DNA from: Gammaproteobacteria bacterium
Lineage (GTDB): Bacteria; Pseudomonadota; Gammaproteobacteria; Pseudomonadales; Azotimanducaceae
DNA length: 64,000 bases
NCBI GenBank assembly: GCA_030425195.1
Contig: JAUIAV010000007.1
Location: 124,001 to 188,000, forward strand
Direction of reading: 5' to 3'
Part shown: positions 54,707 through 63,212 of the stretch, piece by piece
How the letters are laid out: each line of letters opens with the position of its first letter
How positions within the stretch are numbered: the stretch's first letter is position 1
Program-made: the position numbers and the translations under genes
Notes under the pieces: model-generated
Databases searched by the model: none
What the model was told of the DNA's origin: nothing
Seen by the model: the letters and a program-made list of their open reading frames with translations, nothing else

Positions 54707-55792
54707 CTATCGGGTGAGGTACGCCCGCACACGGACACCCGCGTTTTCCCGGATGTTCATGTGGAAGAGACTGTAGTCGTAGGGATGCATGCTGTTGCCG
54801 CCCATGCGGGAGGGAAAGGCGTCCGAGCGCAGGTCCAGAACCGCCAGCTGGCCTGCCAGACACTGTGCATCGGCAGCGCCCGGTTCGGGTGCTGTCAACG
54901 CCGGGTCTTCATCCGCGCCCGGCTGCCAGGACGGGAAGCCGATGGCACCCAGGTTGAGCGCATGACCCGCGTACTCCGTATCCGCGCGCCAGGAGAGCGG
55001 ATTGGTGCACAGCAGATCGTCCACACCACCGAAGACCCCGCGCCCTTCTCCATCCATCGCATTCCAGCCCACTGCGCATCCGGTCTGCGTCGCCCGATCA
55101 CACTCGGGTACTCCGCCCAGGTCGCCCGGACCGATGGAGAAACCCACCAGGTAAGCGGCCACCATCCTCGGCAGAAGCATCGTGGGTGCGATCTCCTCGC
55201 GCAGGAGCCGGGCGGCATGTCGGGTACCTTGTGAGTGGCCGGCCAGGATGAACGGCTCACCCGGGCCGATCCCGTCGAGGAACGCCTGGAACGCCTCGAG
55301 CACGTCCTCGTAAGCCAGGGCCAGCGCCCGTTCCCCGTCACCGCCGGTATCTATGAAGGAAAAAAACGTCGCCTGCCGGTAGCGGGGTGCCCACACCGCA
55401 CAGCAGTCGTTGAACACGGAAGCCTGGTGCCGGAGGATGCGCTCATCCACCACCCGGTTGGCGGTCGGATCATCCAGCGGCTGATTCCACGCCGCACCCG
55501 ACATGTAGGTGGTGGGGTGCACGAAAAAGACGGCCACCGCGCCTGCATCGGGGCCCTCCCTGTCCGGGATGCCCGGTGGACGCTCGTCAGCCGGGTCCAT
55601 GAGCGCCGGATGTGATGCCCAGGAAGACAGCTGGCCGTAGTCCGGCGGCGCCGGTGCCGGAGAATCCGCGAAGCCGACCTCCGGTCCCATCACCATGCCC
55701 ATCAGAATGACGAACAGGTCATCACGGTAGGCGTACGCCGCCGTCGCGGCGATCAGCGCCATCACGGCGGCGGCCAGGAAAATTTTCTTCAT
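54707..55792 (-). CDS. DUF3089-type alpha/beta-hydrolase
   Basis: A protein of 361 residues from the ATG at 55792 (MKKIFLAAAVMAL, a signal anchor); an upstream GTG at 55828 adds 12 residues. It shows the DUF3089 pattern: AVFFVHPTTYMSGAAWNQP, RHQASVFNDCCAVWAPRYRQ, the nucleophile elbow AGHSQGTRHAARLL (Ser about residue 195) and VGFSIGP. It is predicted to be exported or membrane-anchored and to hydrolyse an ester, with unknown substrate. Confidence 0.82.
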   Translation of the reverse strand: MKKIFLAAAVMALIAATAAYAYRDDLFVILMGMVMGPEVGFADSPAPAPPDYGQLSSWASHPALMDPADERPPGIPDREGPDAGAVAVFFVHPTTYMSGAAWNQPLDDPTANRVVDERILRHQASVFNDCCAVWAPRYRQATFFSFIDTGGDGERALALAYEDVLEAFQAFLDGIGPGEPFILAGHSQGTRHAARLLREEIAPTMLLPRMVAAYLVGFSIGPGDLGGVPECDRATQTGCAVGWNAMDGEGRGVFGGVDDLLCTNPLSWRADTEYAGHALNLGAIGFPSWQPGADEDPALTAPEPGAADAQCLAGQLAVLDLRSDAFPSRMGGNSMHPYDYSLFHMNIRENAGVRVRAYLTR

Positions 55793-55846
55793 CCCCGCGA
55801 TGGTATTGAACCGGCTACGCCAATGCACCCGCCATCGGCGTCCGGG

Positions 55847-55939
55847 TCAGAGGCTGATCACGACCACCAGCAGGTAGCAGACCGCAGAGATCCCTGCCAG
55901 CACCCTGACCCGCCTCGGAACGTGACTGATCTGCCACAT
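55847..55939 (-). CDS. Putative 30-residue single-helix membrane peptide
   Basis: A short ORF, MWQISHVPRRVRVLAGISAV followed by CYLLVVVISL and a stop. A basic N-terminal segment leads into a ~19-residue hydrophobic helix, the design of many small bacterial membrane proteins. GAGGG lies 9 bases before this ATG; an ATG 9 bases earlier (55948) is also in frame. It sits just upstream of the DUF3089-type gene on the same strand. It could be chance; only the composition and ribosome site support it. Confidence 0.4.
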   Translation of the reverse strand: MWQISHVPRRVRVLAGISAVCYLLVVVISL

Positions 55940-56002
55940 GAGCGTCATCCCTCGAGCGCCCCCGCGACGGGGCCATTCGTCAATGCAGTCCTCCAGCCGC
56001 CG

Positions 56003-56008
56003 TATAAT
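56003..56008 (+). promoter_or_regulatory. Candidate -10 element of the Crp/Fnr regulator gene
   Basis: A perfect TATAAT lies 32 bases before the GTG start at 56041. The -35 region about 17 bases upstream has no good match, as in activator-dependent promoters; I see no clear FNR or CRP site beside it. Confidence 0.45.
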
Positions 56009-56040
56009 CGCTCAACAACGCGCCAGGAACTGTCAATCCG

Positions 56041-56742
56041 GTGACACTCACCCGTGCAGAACCGGAAAATATCGAACCCATGGACATCATCCGCAACAGT
56101 CCCGCCTTCGGGAGTCTGGACGAAACCTCTCTGCAGGAGATCGAGAAGCTCTGCTCGATCCGGCATTTCGGGTCCGGCGAAACCGTATTCCGACAGGGCG
56201 AGCCCGGACATACCCTGGTGGGACTGGTGGCAGGGAAGCTGCGGATATCGGTGACGTCCCCGTCCGGCCGGGAGCTGAATCTGAATCTGATCGAACCCGG
56301 CGAGATCGTCGGCGAAATCGCTTTCATAGACGGCGGCCTGCGCACCGCAACCGGCACCGCCGTCGAGCGCAGCGAATGCATCACCATCCAGAGGCGGCCG
56401 TTCTTCGCGCTGATGGACCGGCGTCCGCAGATCAGTCGCCACCTGCTGGCTCTCCTGTGCGAGCGGGTCCGCTGGACCAGTCAGCTGGTTGCCGACTCGG
56501 CCTTCCTTTCGGTTCCCGATCGGATGGCGGCACGGTTGAGGGATCTCGCTCAGATGGATGAGCAGCCGTCGCAAACGGAAATCCACGTCCGCCTCTCCCA
56601 GCAGGAACTGGCCGACTACCTGGGTGTATCCCGCCAGGTCGTGAACGGCTATCTGCGCGAATGGCAGCGTAACGAGCAGGTCCGTCTGTCCCGGGGCACC
56701 ATCACCCTGCTGCCCGGATTCGGCAGCCAAGCCCTCCTGTAG
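56041..56742 (+). CDS. Crp/Fnr-family transcriptional regulator
   Basis: A 233-residue regulator with an N-terminal cyclic-nucleotide-type sensor domain (about 22-140: SIRHFGSGETVFRQGEPGHT, IEPGEIVGEIAFIDGGLRTA) and a C-terminal winged helix-turn-helix (about 180-225: LSQQELADYLGVSRQVVNGY). It lacks an Fnr-type Cys cluster; the only cysteines are scattered. The GTG start has no strong ribosome site; an ATG at 56080 is the alternative. It is followed after 82 bases by an enoyl-CoA hydratase, which it might control. Confidence 0.88.
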   Translation: MTLTRAEPENIEPMDIIRNSPAFGSLDETSLQEIEKLCSIRHFGSGETVFRQGEPGHTLVGLVAGKLRISVTSPSGRELNLNLIEPGEIVGEIAFIDGGLRTATGTAVERSECITIQRRPFFALMDRRPQISRHLLALLCERVRWTSQLVADSAFLSVPDRMAARLRDLAQMDEQPSQTEIHVRLSQQELADYLGVSRQVVNGYLREWQRNEQVRLSRGTITLLPGFGSQALL

Positions 56743-56824
56743 GCTTCACCGGGTCTGGTCAAGCGCGCGCAGTTGCGCTCTCATAGATGTCCGGAGCTAG
56801 CCACGGGCAAGGGAGGATAGAAAG

Positions 56825-57661
56825 ATGGCTCAGTACGAACAGATCGCCTACCGGGTCGAGGATCCGGTTGCCATCATCACCATGAATCGGCCGGAAGCGC
56901 TGAATGCGCTGACAGGGAGAATGATGGCGGAGATCCGGCATGCGCTGGCGGTGGCCGAGGCAGACCCCGCCGTCGTCGGCATCGTCCTCACCGGCGCAGG
57001 CCGCGGCTTCTGCGCTGGTGCCGACATCACCGGCCTGGACGCCACCGCCGCCGGGACCAGCGCAGAAGCCGAAGATCTCTCTGCGCTCAAGGCAGATCCG
57101 GGCGATCCGGAGATGGGCGGGAATTTCCAGGTCAGCTTCACCTACATCCTGTCCGTCCAGAAGCCCATCATCGCCGCCATCAACGGTCCCTGTGCCGGCC
57201 TGGGCTTCTGCTACGCCCTGCTCTGCGACATGCGTTTCGCCGAGCGTCAGGCCAAATTCACTACCGCCTTCTCACAGCGGGGACTCATCGCCGAGCACGC
57301 CTCGAGCTGGCTGCTGCCGAGGCTGATCGGTCCCGGCCGGGCTCTGGATCTGCTCTGGAGCGCGCGGAAGTTTCTCGCGGACGAGGCCTACGAGCTCGGC
57401 GTGGTGGAACGGGCGGTGGATACCGGGGAGTCCGTCAACGCCGCCGTTGCTTACATCCGCGAGCTGGCCGCCGTCGCTTCACCCACCTCCTTCAAGGTGA
57501 TCAAGGCCCAGGTCTACCGGCATCTGAACATGGAGCTGGGTGACGCGATGCGGGAATCCAACGCCTGGATGGATGAATCCCTGAAACGGGAGGACTTCAA
57601 GGAAGGCGTACGGTCGTTCATCGAGAAGCGACCGCCCGAGTTCAAACGCATCGGCGGTTAG
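56825..57661 (+). CDS. Enoyl-CoA hydratase/isomerase family protein
   Basis: A 278-residue crotonase-fold protein. It has VAIITMNRPEALNALTGRMM (about 17-36), the oxyanion-hole segment GRGFCAGADITGLD (about 60-73), and KPIIAAINGPCAGLGFCYAL with the second backbone NH donor. The usual catalytic Glu positions are partly replaced (EHASSWLLPRLIGPGRALDL), so isomerase or other crotonase activity cannot be excluded. GGAGG precedes the ATG by 8 bases. It ends one base from the convergent hydrolase gene. Confidence 0.9.
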   Translation: MAQYEQIAYRVEDPVAIITMNRPEALNALTGRMMAEIRHALAVAEADPAVVGIVLTGAGRGFCAGADITGLDATAAGTSAEAEDLSALKADPGDPEMGGNFQVSFTYILSVQKPIIAAINGPCAGLGFCYALLCDMRFAERQAKFTTAFSQRGLIAEHASSWLLPRLIGPGRALDLLWSARKFLADEAYELGVVERAVDTGESVNAAVAYIRELAAVASPTSFKVIKAQVYRHLNMELGDAMRESNAWMDESLKREDFKEGVRSFIEKRPPEFKRIGG

Positions 57662-57662
57662 G

Positions 57663-58568
57663 TCATCCGGAGCCGGTGAAACCGCTGGCCTGAAGCCAGT
57701 CGCCGAACCGGTCGATCCAGGAATCCGACGGCAGGTTCTGCGTGCGCATGCCGAAGCCATGGCCGCCACGCGCATACATGTGCAGTTCCACCGGCAGGTC
57801 TGCAGCGCGCCATTGTTCGTATATCCGGATGCTGTCCGAGGCCAGGCCGAGCGGGTCGTCCGTGGCGGCCACCAGAAAAGCGGGCGGTGCTTCCGGTGGT
57901 ACCGTCACCCGGTCCAGCGCCCGGGTGCTGGCATAGATGGGGGCAACGAACGCGGGCCGGCTGTCCGGGTCGAAGTTCAGCGCCACATGCATGGCGACGG
58001 TGCCGCCCGCCGAAAAACCCATGAATCCGACCCGATCCGGGTCGATGCCGAACGCCGCGGCCCGGGCCCGGACCAGCCGCATCGCGCTGAGGCCGTCCTC
58101 GCCTGCAGAGGGTGCCACGGCGGCCATGTCGGCGCTCGCCTGCTCCGGCGTCTTCCTCACCAGCTCGGCCACCGGATCCTCACCACCGGGTACCAGCCGA
58201 TAGCGGAGCACGAAGGCTGCCACACCTCTCCCGTTCAGCCACCGGGCCACGTCGTTGCCTTCGCTGTCGATGGACAGAGCGTGAAAGCCGCCGCCAGGCG
58301 CGATGACCACGGACGCGCCGTTGCCTTCAGCCGGCAGGAACACCTCCAGGGACGGCCGGCTGACATTGGTCACCACTGCCGTATTGAAGATTTCGGAGTG
58401 ATAGGTCCGCTCCGGCATGGAATAGGCGTCGCTGCCAGGCAGCTCATCCGCATGGAGGAATATCCGCTCGCCGCCTTCAGCCGACATGGCGTGTATGCCC
58501 GGCAGACAGATGGCCGTCATCCAGAAGCTCCGGAACAGGATCCTTCGTATCGACGTTCTTCCGGGCAT
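57663..58568 (-). CDS. Exported alpha/beta-hydrolase (acetyl-xylan-esterase-like)
   Basis: A 301-residue protein with a signal peptide (about 1-30). The oxyanion region is ASVVIAPGGGFHALSIDSEG, the nucleophile elbow is VGFMGFSAGGTVAMHVAL (GFSAGG), and the acid/His end is MYARGGHGFGMRTQNLPSD. This pattern is that of BD-FAE / acetylesterase hydrolases acting on sugar esters. A GAGGAGGGGA ribosome site precedes the ATG. Confidence 0.87.
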   Translation of the reverse strand: MPGRTSIRRILFRSFWMTAICLPGIHAMSAEGGERIFLHADELPGSDAYSMPERTYHSEIFNTAVVTNVSRPSLEVFLPAEGNGASVVIAPGGGFHALSIDSEGNDVARWLNGRGVAAFVLRYRLVPGGEDPVAELVRKTPEQASADMAAVAPSAGEDGLSAMRLVRARAAAFGIDPDRVGFMGFSAGGTVAMHVALNFDPDSRPAFVAPIYASTRALDRVTVPPEAPPAFLVAATDDPLGLASDSIRIYEQWRAADLPVELHMYARGGHGFGMRTQNLPSDSWIDRFGDWLQASGFTGSG

Positions 58569-58647
58569 GGCTTCCCCTCCTCTCTCGCTCAGTCATTCCA
58601 GTTCACCTCCTGTTGCTTGCTTCCACCGGCACGTCTTCCCGCCCGTC

Positions 58648-59664
58648 TCACCCTCGCAGCCTGGCCAGCAGTCCGGCGAGTTCCTCCTCATCGAGACCGG
58701 TCCCACCGAACCCGGTTCGGGTGATGAGACCGCCGAAGCGGTCCCGCATGGTTTCCACCACGGTTTCCGGTTCTCCGACGATGGCGAACGTCTGGACCAT
58801 CTCGTCCGTGATCAGCGCAGCCATGTCCTCCGTGCGATGGGCACGGTTGAGCGGTATCAGCTCATCCTGGAGCCCGCCCCAGCCGTGCAGCTCGAGCACC
58901 GGGCGGTAGGCGACCGTGCAGCCATAGAAGGCGATCCGGCCGCGCACCTCGGCGATGGCGCGCTCCAGGGCTTCGTCGTTGCGGCCCATGGCGAGCATGG
59001 GGGCGTAGTCGAGCTCGAATCCATCCAGGCTCAGTCCCCGTTGCGCGAGACCCGAGCGCACCGCGGGCAGGGTCACCTCTCTCAGATACCGTTCGGTGGA
59101 AAAGGGATGCATGATCATGCCGTCCGCCACCTCCGCCGCCACCTTCGTCATGAGAGGACCGGTGGCAGACAGCAGGATACGGGGTCGGGAACCGCCGGTG
59201 TTTTCCGGCCTGAAGGTGGCGGGCATGAGATCGTGCCGGTAATACTCCCCCGCGAACTCGAGCCGCTTGCCGTCGTACCAGCAGTCGAAGATCGCATTCA
59301 TGGCCTCGATGAACTCGCGCATCTGCCGGGCCGCCTTGTGCCAGGGCATGCCGAATCGCCGTTCGATGTGCGGCTTGACCTGGGATCCCAGGCCCAGCAC
59401 GAAACGGCCGCCGGAAAAGGCGTTCAGATCGTGGGCGAGCACGGCCATGGACATGGGGTTCCGGGCGAATGCCACAGCCACGGAGGTGACCAGCTCGATC
59501 TCCTCCGTATGTTCGGCGGCCAGGGTGAGGGGCAGGAAGGGATCGTGGTTCAGCTCCGCCAGGCGCAGTCCGTCGTATCCCAGCCGTTCCAGCCGGGCCG
59601 CCGTCGATCCGATCCGCTCCAGGTCCGCGGCTGCCGGGGCATCGATTTTCATCGTCTGTTCCAT
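58648..59664 (-). CDS. Luciferase-like (LLM class) flavin/F420 oxidoreductase
   Basis: About 338 residues from MEQTMKIDAPAA; ATGs at 59652 and further upstream are alternatives because no ribosome site is clear. It has the bacterial-luciferase TIM-barrel fold: RLERLGYDGLRLAELNHDPF, LVTSVAVAFARNPMSMAVLA, SGGRFVLGLGSQVKPHIERR and PRILLSATGPLMTKVAAEVA. The pattern resembles the F420-dependent subfamily common in actinobacteria and in some marine proteobacteria; whether F420 or FMN is used is unknown. It is divergent from an acyl-CoA dehydrogenase. Confidence 0.85.
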   Translation of the reverse strand: MEQTMKIDAPAAADLERIGSTAARLERLGYDGLRLAELNHDPFLPLTLAAEHTEEIELVTSVAVAFARNPMSMAVLAHDLNAFSGGRFVLGLGSQVKPHIERRFGMPWHKAARQMREFIEAMNAIFDCWYDGKRLEFAGEYYRHDLMPATFRPENTGGSRPRILLSATGPLMTKVAAEVADGMIMHPFSTERYLREVTLPAVRSGLAQRGLSLDGFELDYAPMLAMGRNDEALERAIAEVRGRIAFYGCTVAYRPVLELHGWGGLQDELIPLNRAHRTEDMAALITDEMVQTFAIVGEPETVVETMRDRFGGLITRTGFGGTGLDEEELAGLLARLRG

Positions 59665-59780
59665 CCCATGCTCAGGTCGCATCCTAACCCGGAAATGATC
59701 CCAGACCCTTTCCCGCCTCTGCGCGAGCACATACTATGACTCGTTTCCCCATCTCGGGGGCCAACGACGGAGGATTAGGC

Positions 59781-61028
59781 ATGTCGGATCTGGAAGCGGA
59801 TCTATTCAACCTGGCGATGTCCGAAGAGGCACAGCCGCTCATGGACGCGGTGAAAAAACACATTCAGGACAATGTGGTCCCCATCACCGAGGAGTTCGAG
59901 CGGCTCCACCAGGAGAAGGAGGACCGGTGGTCCTGGCATCCCCGGCAGCTCGAGCTTCTGGACGGCGCGAAGGAGAAAGCCAAGGCATCGGGGTTGTGGA
60001 ACTTCTTCCTGCCCGATTCCGAGATCGGCGAGGGATTGACCAACCTGGACTATGCCTACATCGCCGCCGAGCTCGGCAAGTATCCGCTGGCATCGGAGAC
60101 GCTCAACTGCTCCGCACCCGATACCGGCAACATGGAGGTTCTGGAAAGGGTGGGAACACCGGAGCAGAAGGAGCAGTGGCTGAAGCCGCTGCTGAACGGC
60201 GAGATCCGCTCCGCCTACGCCATGACGGAGCCGGGGCTGCCTTCCTCGGATGCCAAGAACATCAGCACCCAGGCGGTTCTGGAAGGCGACGAATGGGTCA
60301 TCAACGGAGAGAAGTACTACATCTCCGGCGCCGGGGATCCCCGCTGCAAGATCATGATCACCATGGTGAAGACGAGCCCGGATGCACCGCCCTCCAAGCA
60401 GCAGTCCCAGATCCTGGTGCCCATGGACACACCCGGTGTGGAAATCGTCGAAGGCATGCAGGTATTCGGTCAGGATCACGCGCCCCGCGGACACATGCAC
60501 CTGAAGTTCAACAACGTCCGGGTGCCCAAGGAGAACATCCTGCTCGGTGAGGGCCGCGGCTTCGAGATCTCCCAGGTCCGCCTGGGGCCCGGTCGCATCC
60601 ACCACTGCATGCGTTCCATCGGCAAGGCGGAAAAAGCCCTGGAGCTGATGGTGCAACGAGGCGCCACCCGGGAAGCTTTCGGCAAGCCCATCGTCAAGCT
60701 CGGCAAGAATCTGGAGGTGATCTCCCGTGCGCGCATCGAGATCAACGCCATGCGCCTGGCCGTGCTGCAGGCAGCTAAAGCCATGGACGTGCTCGGCAAC
60801 AAGGAAGCGCGCGTTTACGTCAGCGCGGTGAAGGCCATGGTGCCGGAGAAGGTCTGCCAGATCATCGACGATGCCATTCAGATCCACGGTGCCACGGGGA
60901 TCTCCCAGTGGACGCCGCTGGCGGAGATGTACATGGACATGCGCCACCTGCGTTTCGCGGACGGTCCTGACGAGGTGCACCACATGGTGGTCGGTCGCGC
61001 GGAAGTCCAGAGATACGGGCTCTGGTAG
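59781..61028 (+). CDS. Acyl-CoA dehydrogenase (second)
   Basis: A 415-residue dehydrogenase. The ATG at 59781 (MSDLEADLF) has GGAGG 7 bases upstream. It shows YAMTEPGLPSSDAKNISTQA in the middle domain, WVINGEKYYISGAGDPRCKI, and a C-terminal domain with QIHGATGISQWTPLAEMYMD and LRFADGPDEVHH. These features place it with the ACAD10/11-like branch (long acyl-CoA, R-E/D-E-V-H end) rather than with FadE. It is followed after 26 bases by a transporter. Confidence 0.92.
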   Translation: MSDLEADLFNLAMSEEAQPLMDAVKKHIQDNVVPITEEFERLHQEKEDRWSWHPRQLELLDGAKEKAKASGLWNFFLPDSEIGEGLTNLDYAYIAAELGKYPLASETLNCSAPDTGNMEVLERVGTPEQKEQWLKPLLNGEIRSAYAMTEPGLPSSDAKNISTQAVLEGDEWVINGEKYYISGAGDPRCKIMITMVKTSPDAPPSKQQSQILVPMDTPGVEIVEGMQVFGQDHAPRGHMHLKFNNVRVPKENILLGEGRGFEISQVRLGPGRIHHCMRSIGKAEKALELMVQRGATREAFGKPIVKLGKNLEVISRARIEINAMRLAVLQAAKAMDVLGNKEARVYVSAVKAMVPEKVCQIIDDAIQIHGATGISQWTPLAEMYMDMRHLRFADGPDEVHHMVVGRAEVQRYGLW

Positions 61029-61054
61029 GCCGCCCGGGCTGAGGGGTAGCCGCG

Positions 61055-62461
61055 GTGGATACCGCTGCAGGCGGTCTGAGTCGCGCGAAGATGGCGCTCT
61101 ACGGCGTCGTCAACCTCCCGACTTCGATCGTGGGGCTACCCATCGCCTTATACATACCGGCCTTCTATTCTCAGAATCTGGGCCTCTCGCTGGCGCTCGT
61201 CGGGGCGTTGATCGCCCTGTCACGATTGACCGACGTGGTGACGGATCCGGCAATCGGCATCCTTTCCGACCGCTGGCAGACCCGATTCGGGCGGCGCAAA
61301 CCGTGGCTGGCCATGGGCATGCCGCTGATGATGCTCTCCCTGTGGATGCTGTTCGTACCGCAGAGCGAATCCGCCAGGTTCGTCTGGTCGTGGCTGGGGG
61401 GCGACGGAGTATCCAGTCTCTATCTCTTCGTCTGGATCAGTCTGCTGTATCTTTCCTTCACGGTGGTGGACCTGCCCTATCGGGCGTGGGGCGCGGAGCT
61501 CTCTCCGGACTACGACGAGCGCTCGCGGGTGACGGGCTGGCGGGAGGCATTCGGATACGGCGGCACTCTGATGGCGCTGTTCATTCCGCTGTACGCCTCG
61601 CTGGTACTTGGCCTGCCGGGTGCGGACAACGCCCTGTTCTCAGTCGCCGTCGTCGTGGTCGTGATGCTGCCGCTCCTCACCGCTCCGGCGCTTATCTGGC
61701 TGCGTGAGTCGCCCGCCCGCACGGTGGCCGCAGCCCGCGTTCCCTGGCGTCGGGGTCTGAAAATCGTCTGGGCGAACGGGCCCTACCGGCGCCTTGTCAT
61801 CGGTTTTCTCTTCCTGGTCACTTCCGTCAGCATGACGGCATCTCTGTCACTGTTCTTTGTTCAGTCAGTGATGGAAGAGACGTTCGACCGCTACGCCTTC
61901 TTCATCCTTGCCTACTACATCGCCAGCTCAGCCGCCATTCCCATATGGTTCGCAATATCGCGCCGCCTCGGGAAGCACCGCACGGTGGTTCTGGGTATCG
62001 CCTGGCTTTCGCTGTGGAGCGCCGTCATACCGCTGCTCGGTCCGGGTCAGTACTGGCTGTTCTTCGTGGTGATGATGCTGAAAGGTTCCGCGGTGGGCTC
62101 GCTGGTCTTTCTGCCGGCTTCCATGGCGGCGGACGTGGTCGACCTCGATACGCTGCGCACGGGCGAACAGCGCACCGGGTTGTACTTTTCTCTGTGGGGG
62201 ATGACGAACAAGGCGGCCGTCGCTCTGGGCGTCTTCCTGGCCACCAACGGCGCGGCCTGGTTCGGATTCGATCCGGCGGCTGACGAGCACAGCGCCACGG
62301 CAAAGCTTGCCGTCGCGTTGCTGTACAGCGTGATACCGGCACTGGTCGCGTGTATTGCCCTGCCGCTTCTGTGGAAGTACCCGTTAACCCGTGAGCGCCA
62401 GGAACGGATGCGCGCTCACATTGAGCGTCGTGAGGCCCGCCGAGCCCAGGTGAGCGGCTGA
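61055..62461 (+). CDS. MFS transporter of the sugar:cation symporter (GPH) type
   Basis: A 468-residue protein with about twelve membrane helices. The motif RLTDVVTDPAIGILSDRWQT with RFGRRKPWL (about 50-85) is diagnostic of the GPH/MelB group, and KGSAVGSLVFLPASMAADVV lies in the C-terminal half. The GTG start has GAGGGG about 8 bases upstream. Proteins of this group in catabolic clusters also carry non-sugar solutes, so the substrate is open. Confidence 0.88.
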   Translation: MDTAAGGLSRAKMALYGVVNLPTSIVGLPIALYIPAFYSQNLGLSLALVGALIALSRLTDVVTDPAIGILSDRWQTRFGRRKPWLAMGMPLMMLSLWMLFVPQSESARFVWSWLGGDGVSSLYLFVWISLLYLSFTVVDLPYRAWGAELSPDYDERSRVTGWREAFGYGGTLMALFIPLYASLVLGLPGADNALFSVAVVVVVMLPLLTAPALIWLRESPARTVAAARVPWRRGLKIVWANGPYRRLVIGFLFLVTSVSMTASLSLFFVQSVMEETFDRYAFFILAYYIASSAAIPIWFAISRRLGKHRTVVLGIAWLSLWSAVIPLLGPGQYWLFFVVMMLKGSAVGSLVFLPASMAADVVDLDTLRTGEQRTGLYFSLWGMTNKAAVALGVFLATNGAAWFGFDPAADEHSATAKLAVALLYSVIPALVACIALPLLWKYPLTRERQERMRAHIERREARRAQVSG

Positions 62462-62534
62462 GAAAGGCCGGGAGCGGTCAGCAGGCGCATTCAACCGCCT
62501 GATGGGGAATCAACGGGTCGCTGATTCATTTTTT

Positions 62535-62608
62535 TCAGCCATCCTGTATCAGCCAATTTTGATTTAGCCATCTTCTATCAGCCATTTTGTATTAGCCATC
62601 TTGCTAAT
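62535..62608 (+). repeat. Five phased direct repeats in an AT-rich leader
   Basis: The core (T)C/T-AGCCA starts at 62537, 62551, 62566, 62580 and 62594, that is every 14-15 bases, each followed by an AT-rich spacer; the consensus is TCAGCCATCTTGTAT. The tract is far more AT-rich than the rest of the window. It lies immediately upstream of a promoter-like element and of the operon ending in an ArsR regulator, so it is a candidate array of protein-binding sites. Units are too short and too degenerate for CRISPR. Confidence 0.75.
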
Positions 62609-62656
62609 TAATTTCATCGGCGTATCTTTTGTATCAACATTTAGCTTTTAAGCTAA
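62601..62656 (+). promoter_or_regulatory. Promoter and palindromic operator of the ArsR operon
   Basis: TTGCTA (62601-62606) and TATCTT (62623-62628) are spaced 16 bases, each 4 of 6 to consensus. Just beyond the expected start site is a perfect palindrome, TTAGCTT-TT-AAGCTAA (62641-62656), of the size bound by ArsR-type dimers. Autoregulation by the downstream regulator is a fair inference. Confidence 0.5.
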
Positions 62657-62686
62657 TTGAAGGTCGGATCATCCGGGAGAGGGACC

Positions 62687-62851
62687 ATGTCGGAAACCGT
62701 CATCTGCCACTATCGTGTCGCCGCAGGCAATGAGAACCGCTTCGAGCAACTGCTCGCCGAACACTGGCCCACCCTCAAGGTGGATGGGCTCTGTGAATCC
62801 CGCGGCGGCAAACCCAACATGGAATTCCCGCACGTCACCCCACTTCCGTGA
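62687..62851 (+). CDS. Internally shortened ferredoxin-fold (ABM-like) small protein
   Basis: A 54-residue protein. Its N-terminus (SETVICHYRVAAGNENRFEQ, LLAEHWPTL) resembles the start, and its end (GLCESRGGKPNMEFPHVTPL) the end, of a family of about 105-110 residues that I recall as dimeric alpha-beta-barrel (antibiotic-biosynthesis-monooxygenase-like) proteins, where the last part reads ...LCEERDGRPAMEFPHV. The middle ~50 residues are missing without a frameshift. A GGGAGAGGGA ribosome site precedes the ATG. The gene overlaps the ArsR start (GTGA). It may be a decayed leader gene or a functional mini-version. Confidence 0.55.
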   Translation: MSETVICHYRVAAGNENRFEQLLAEHWPTLKVDGLCESRGGKPNMEFPHVTPLP

Positions 62852-63165
62852 GCAGTGTCAGCGAACGACCGTCCGATACGCCGAAGACCGTCAGCGAGCT
62901 CGAGCAGGCGGATGCGGTGTTTTCGGCCCTCGCCCATTCCGTCCGCCGGCAGATTCTTCTGTCGGTCCACTACCGGGGCTGTGCCAGAGCCGGGGAGATC
63001 GCCCGCCGTTTCGACTGCAGCTGGCCGACGACGAGCAGACATCTGAGCGCTCTGGTGGAGAGCGGGCTCCTCAGCGTGGAGCGGGTGGGCCGGGAACGCA
63101 TCTACCGGGCGAACGACCGGCTCCTGGTGGAACTGTTCGAACGCTGGCTCGGATACCTCCGATGA
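62848..63165 (+). CDS. ArsR-family transcriptional regulator
   Basis: A 105-residue winged helix-turn-helix regulator. The GTG start overlaps the previous stop by 4 bases. It has AVFSALAHSVRRQILLSVHY, the recognition region CSWPTTSRHLSALVESGLLS (about 55-75) and the wing VERVGRERIYRANDRLL. No paired metal-binding Cys motif (ELCVCDL type) is present, and the two Cys (about residues 43 and 55) are not in a known site. It belongs to the non-metal, activity-associated ArsR type often found beside small ABM or SRPBCC proteins. Confidence 0.9.
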   Translation: MSSVSERPSDTPKTVSELEQADAVFSALAHSVRRQILLSVHYRGCARAGEIARRFDCSWPTTSRHLSALVESGLLSVERVGRERIYRANDRLLVELFERWLGYLR

Positions 63166-63169
63166 GCAC

Positions 63170-63212
63170 GGCGCGGCCCGTCCCCCTCAGGCCGCGCCCG
63201 TTGTGTCTTGTT
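63170..63212 (+). terminator. Intrinsic terminator after the ArsR gene
   Basis: GGCGCGGCC (63170-63178) pairs perfectly with GGCCGCGCC (63190-63198) around an 11-base loop, followed by a T-rich CGTTGTGTCTTGTT. It starts 5 bases after the ArsR stop codon. Confidence 0.85.

Noticed and set aside
62535-62608. CRISPR array
   Set aside because: Units are 14-15 bases, degenerate and without unique spacers of CRISPR length; no cas genes are near.
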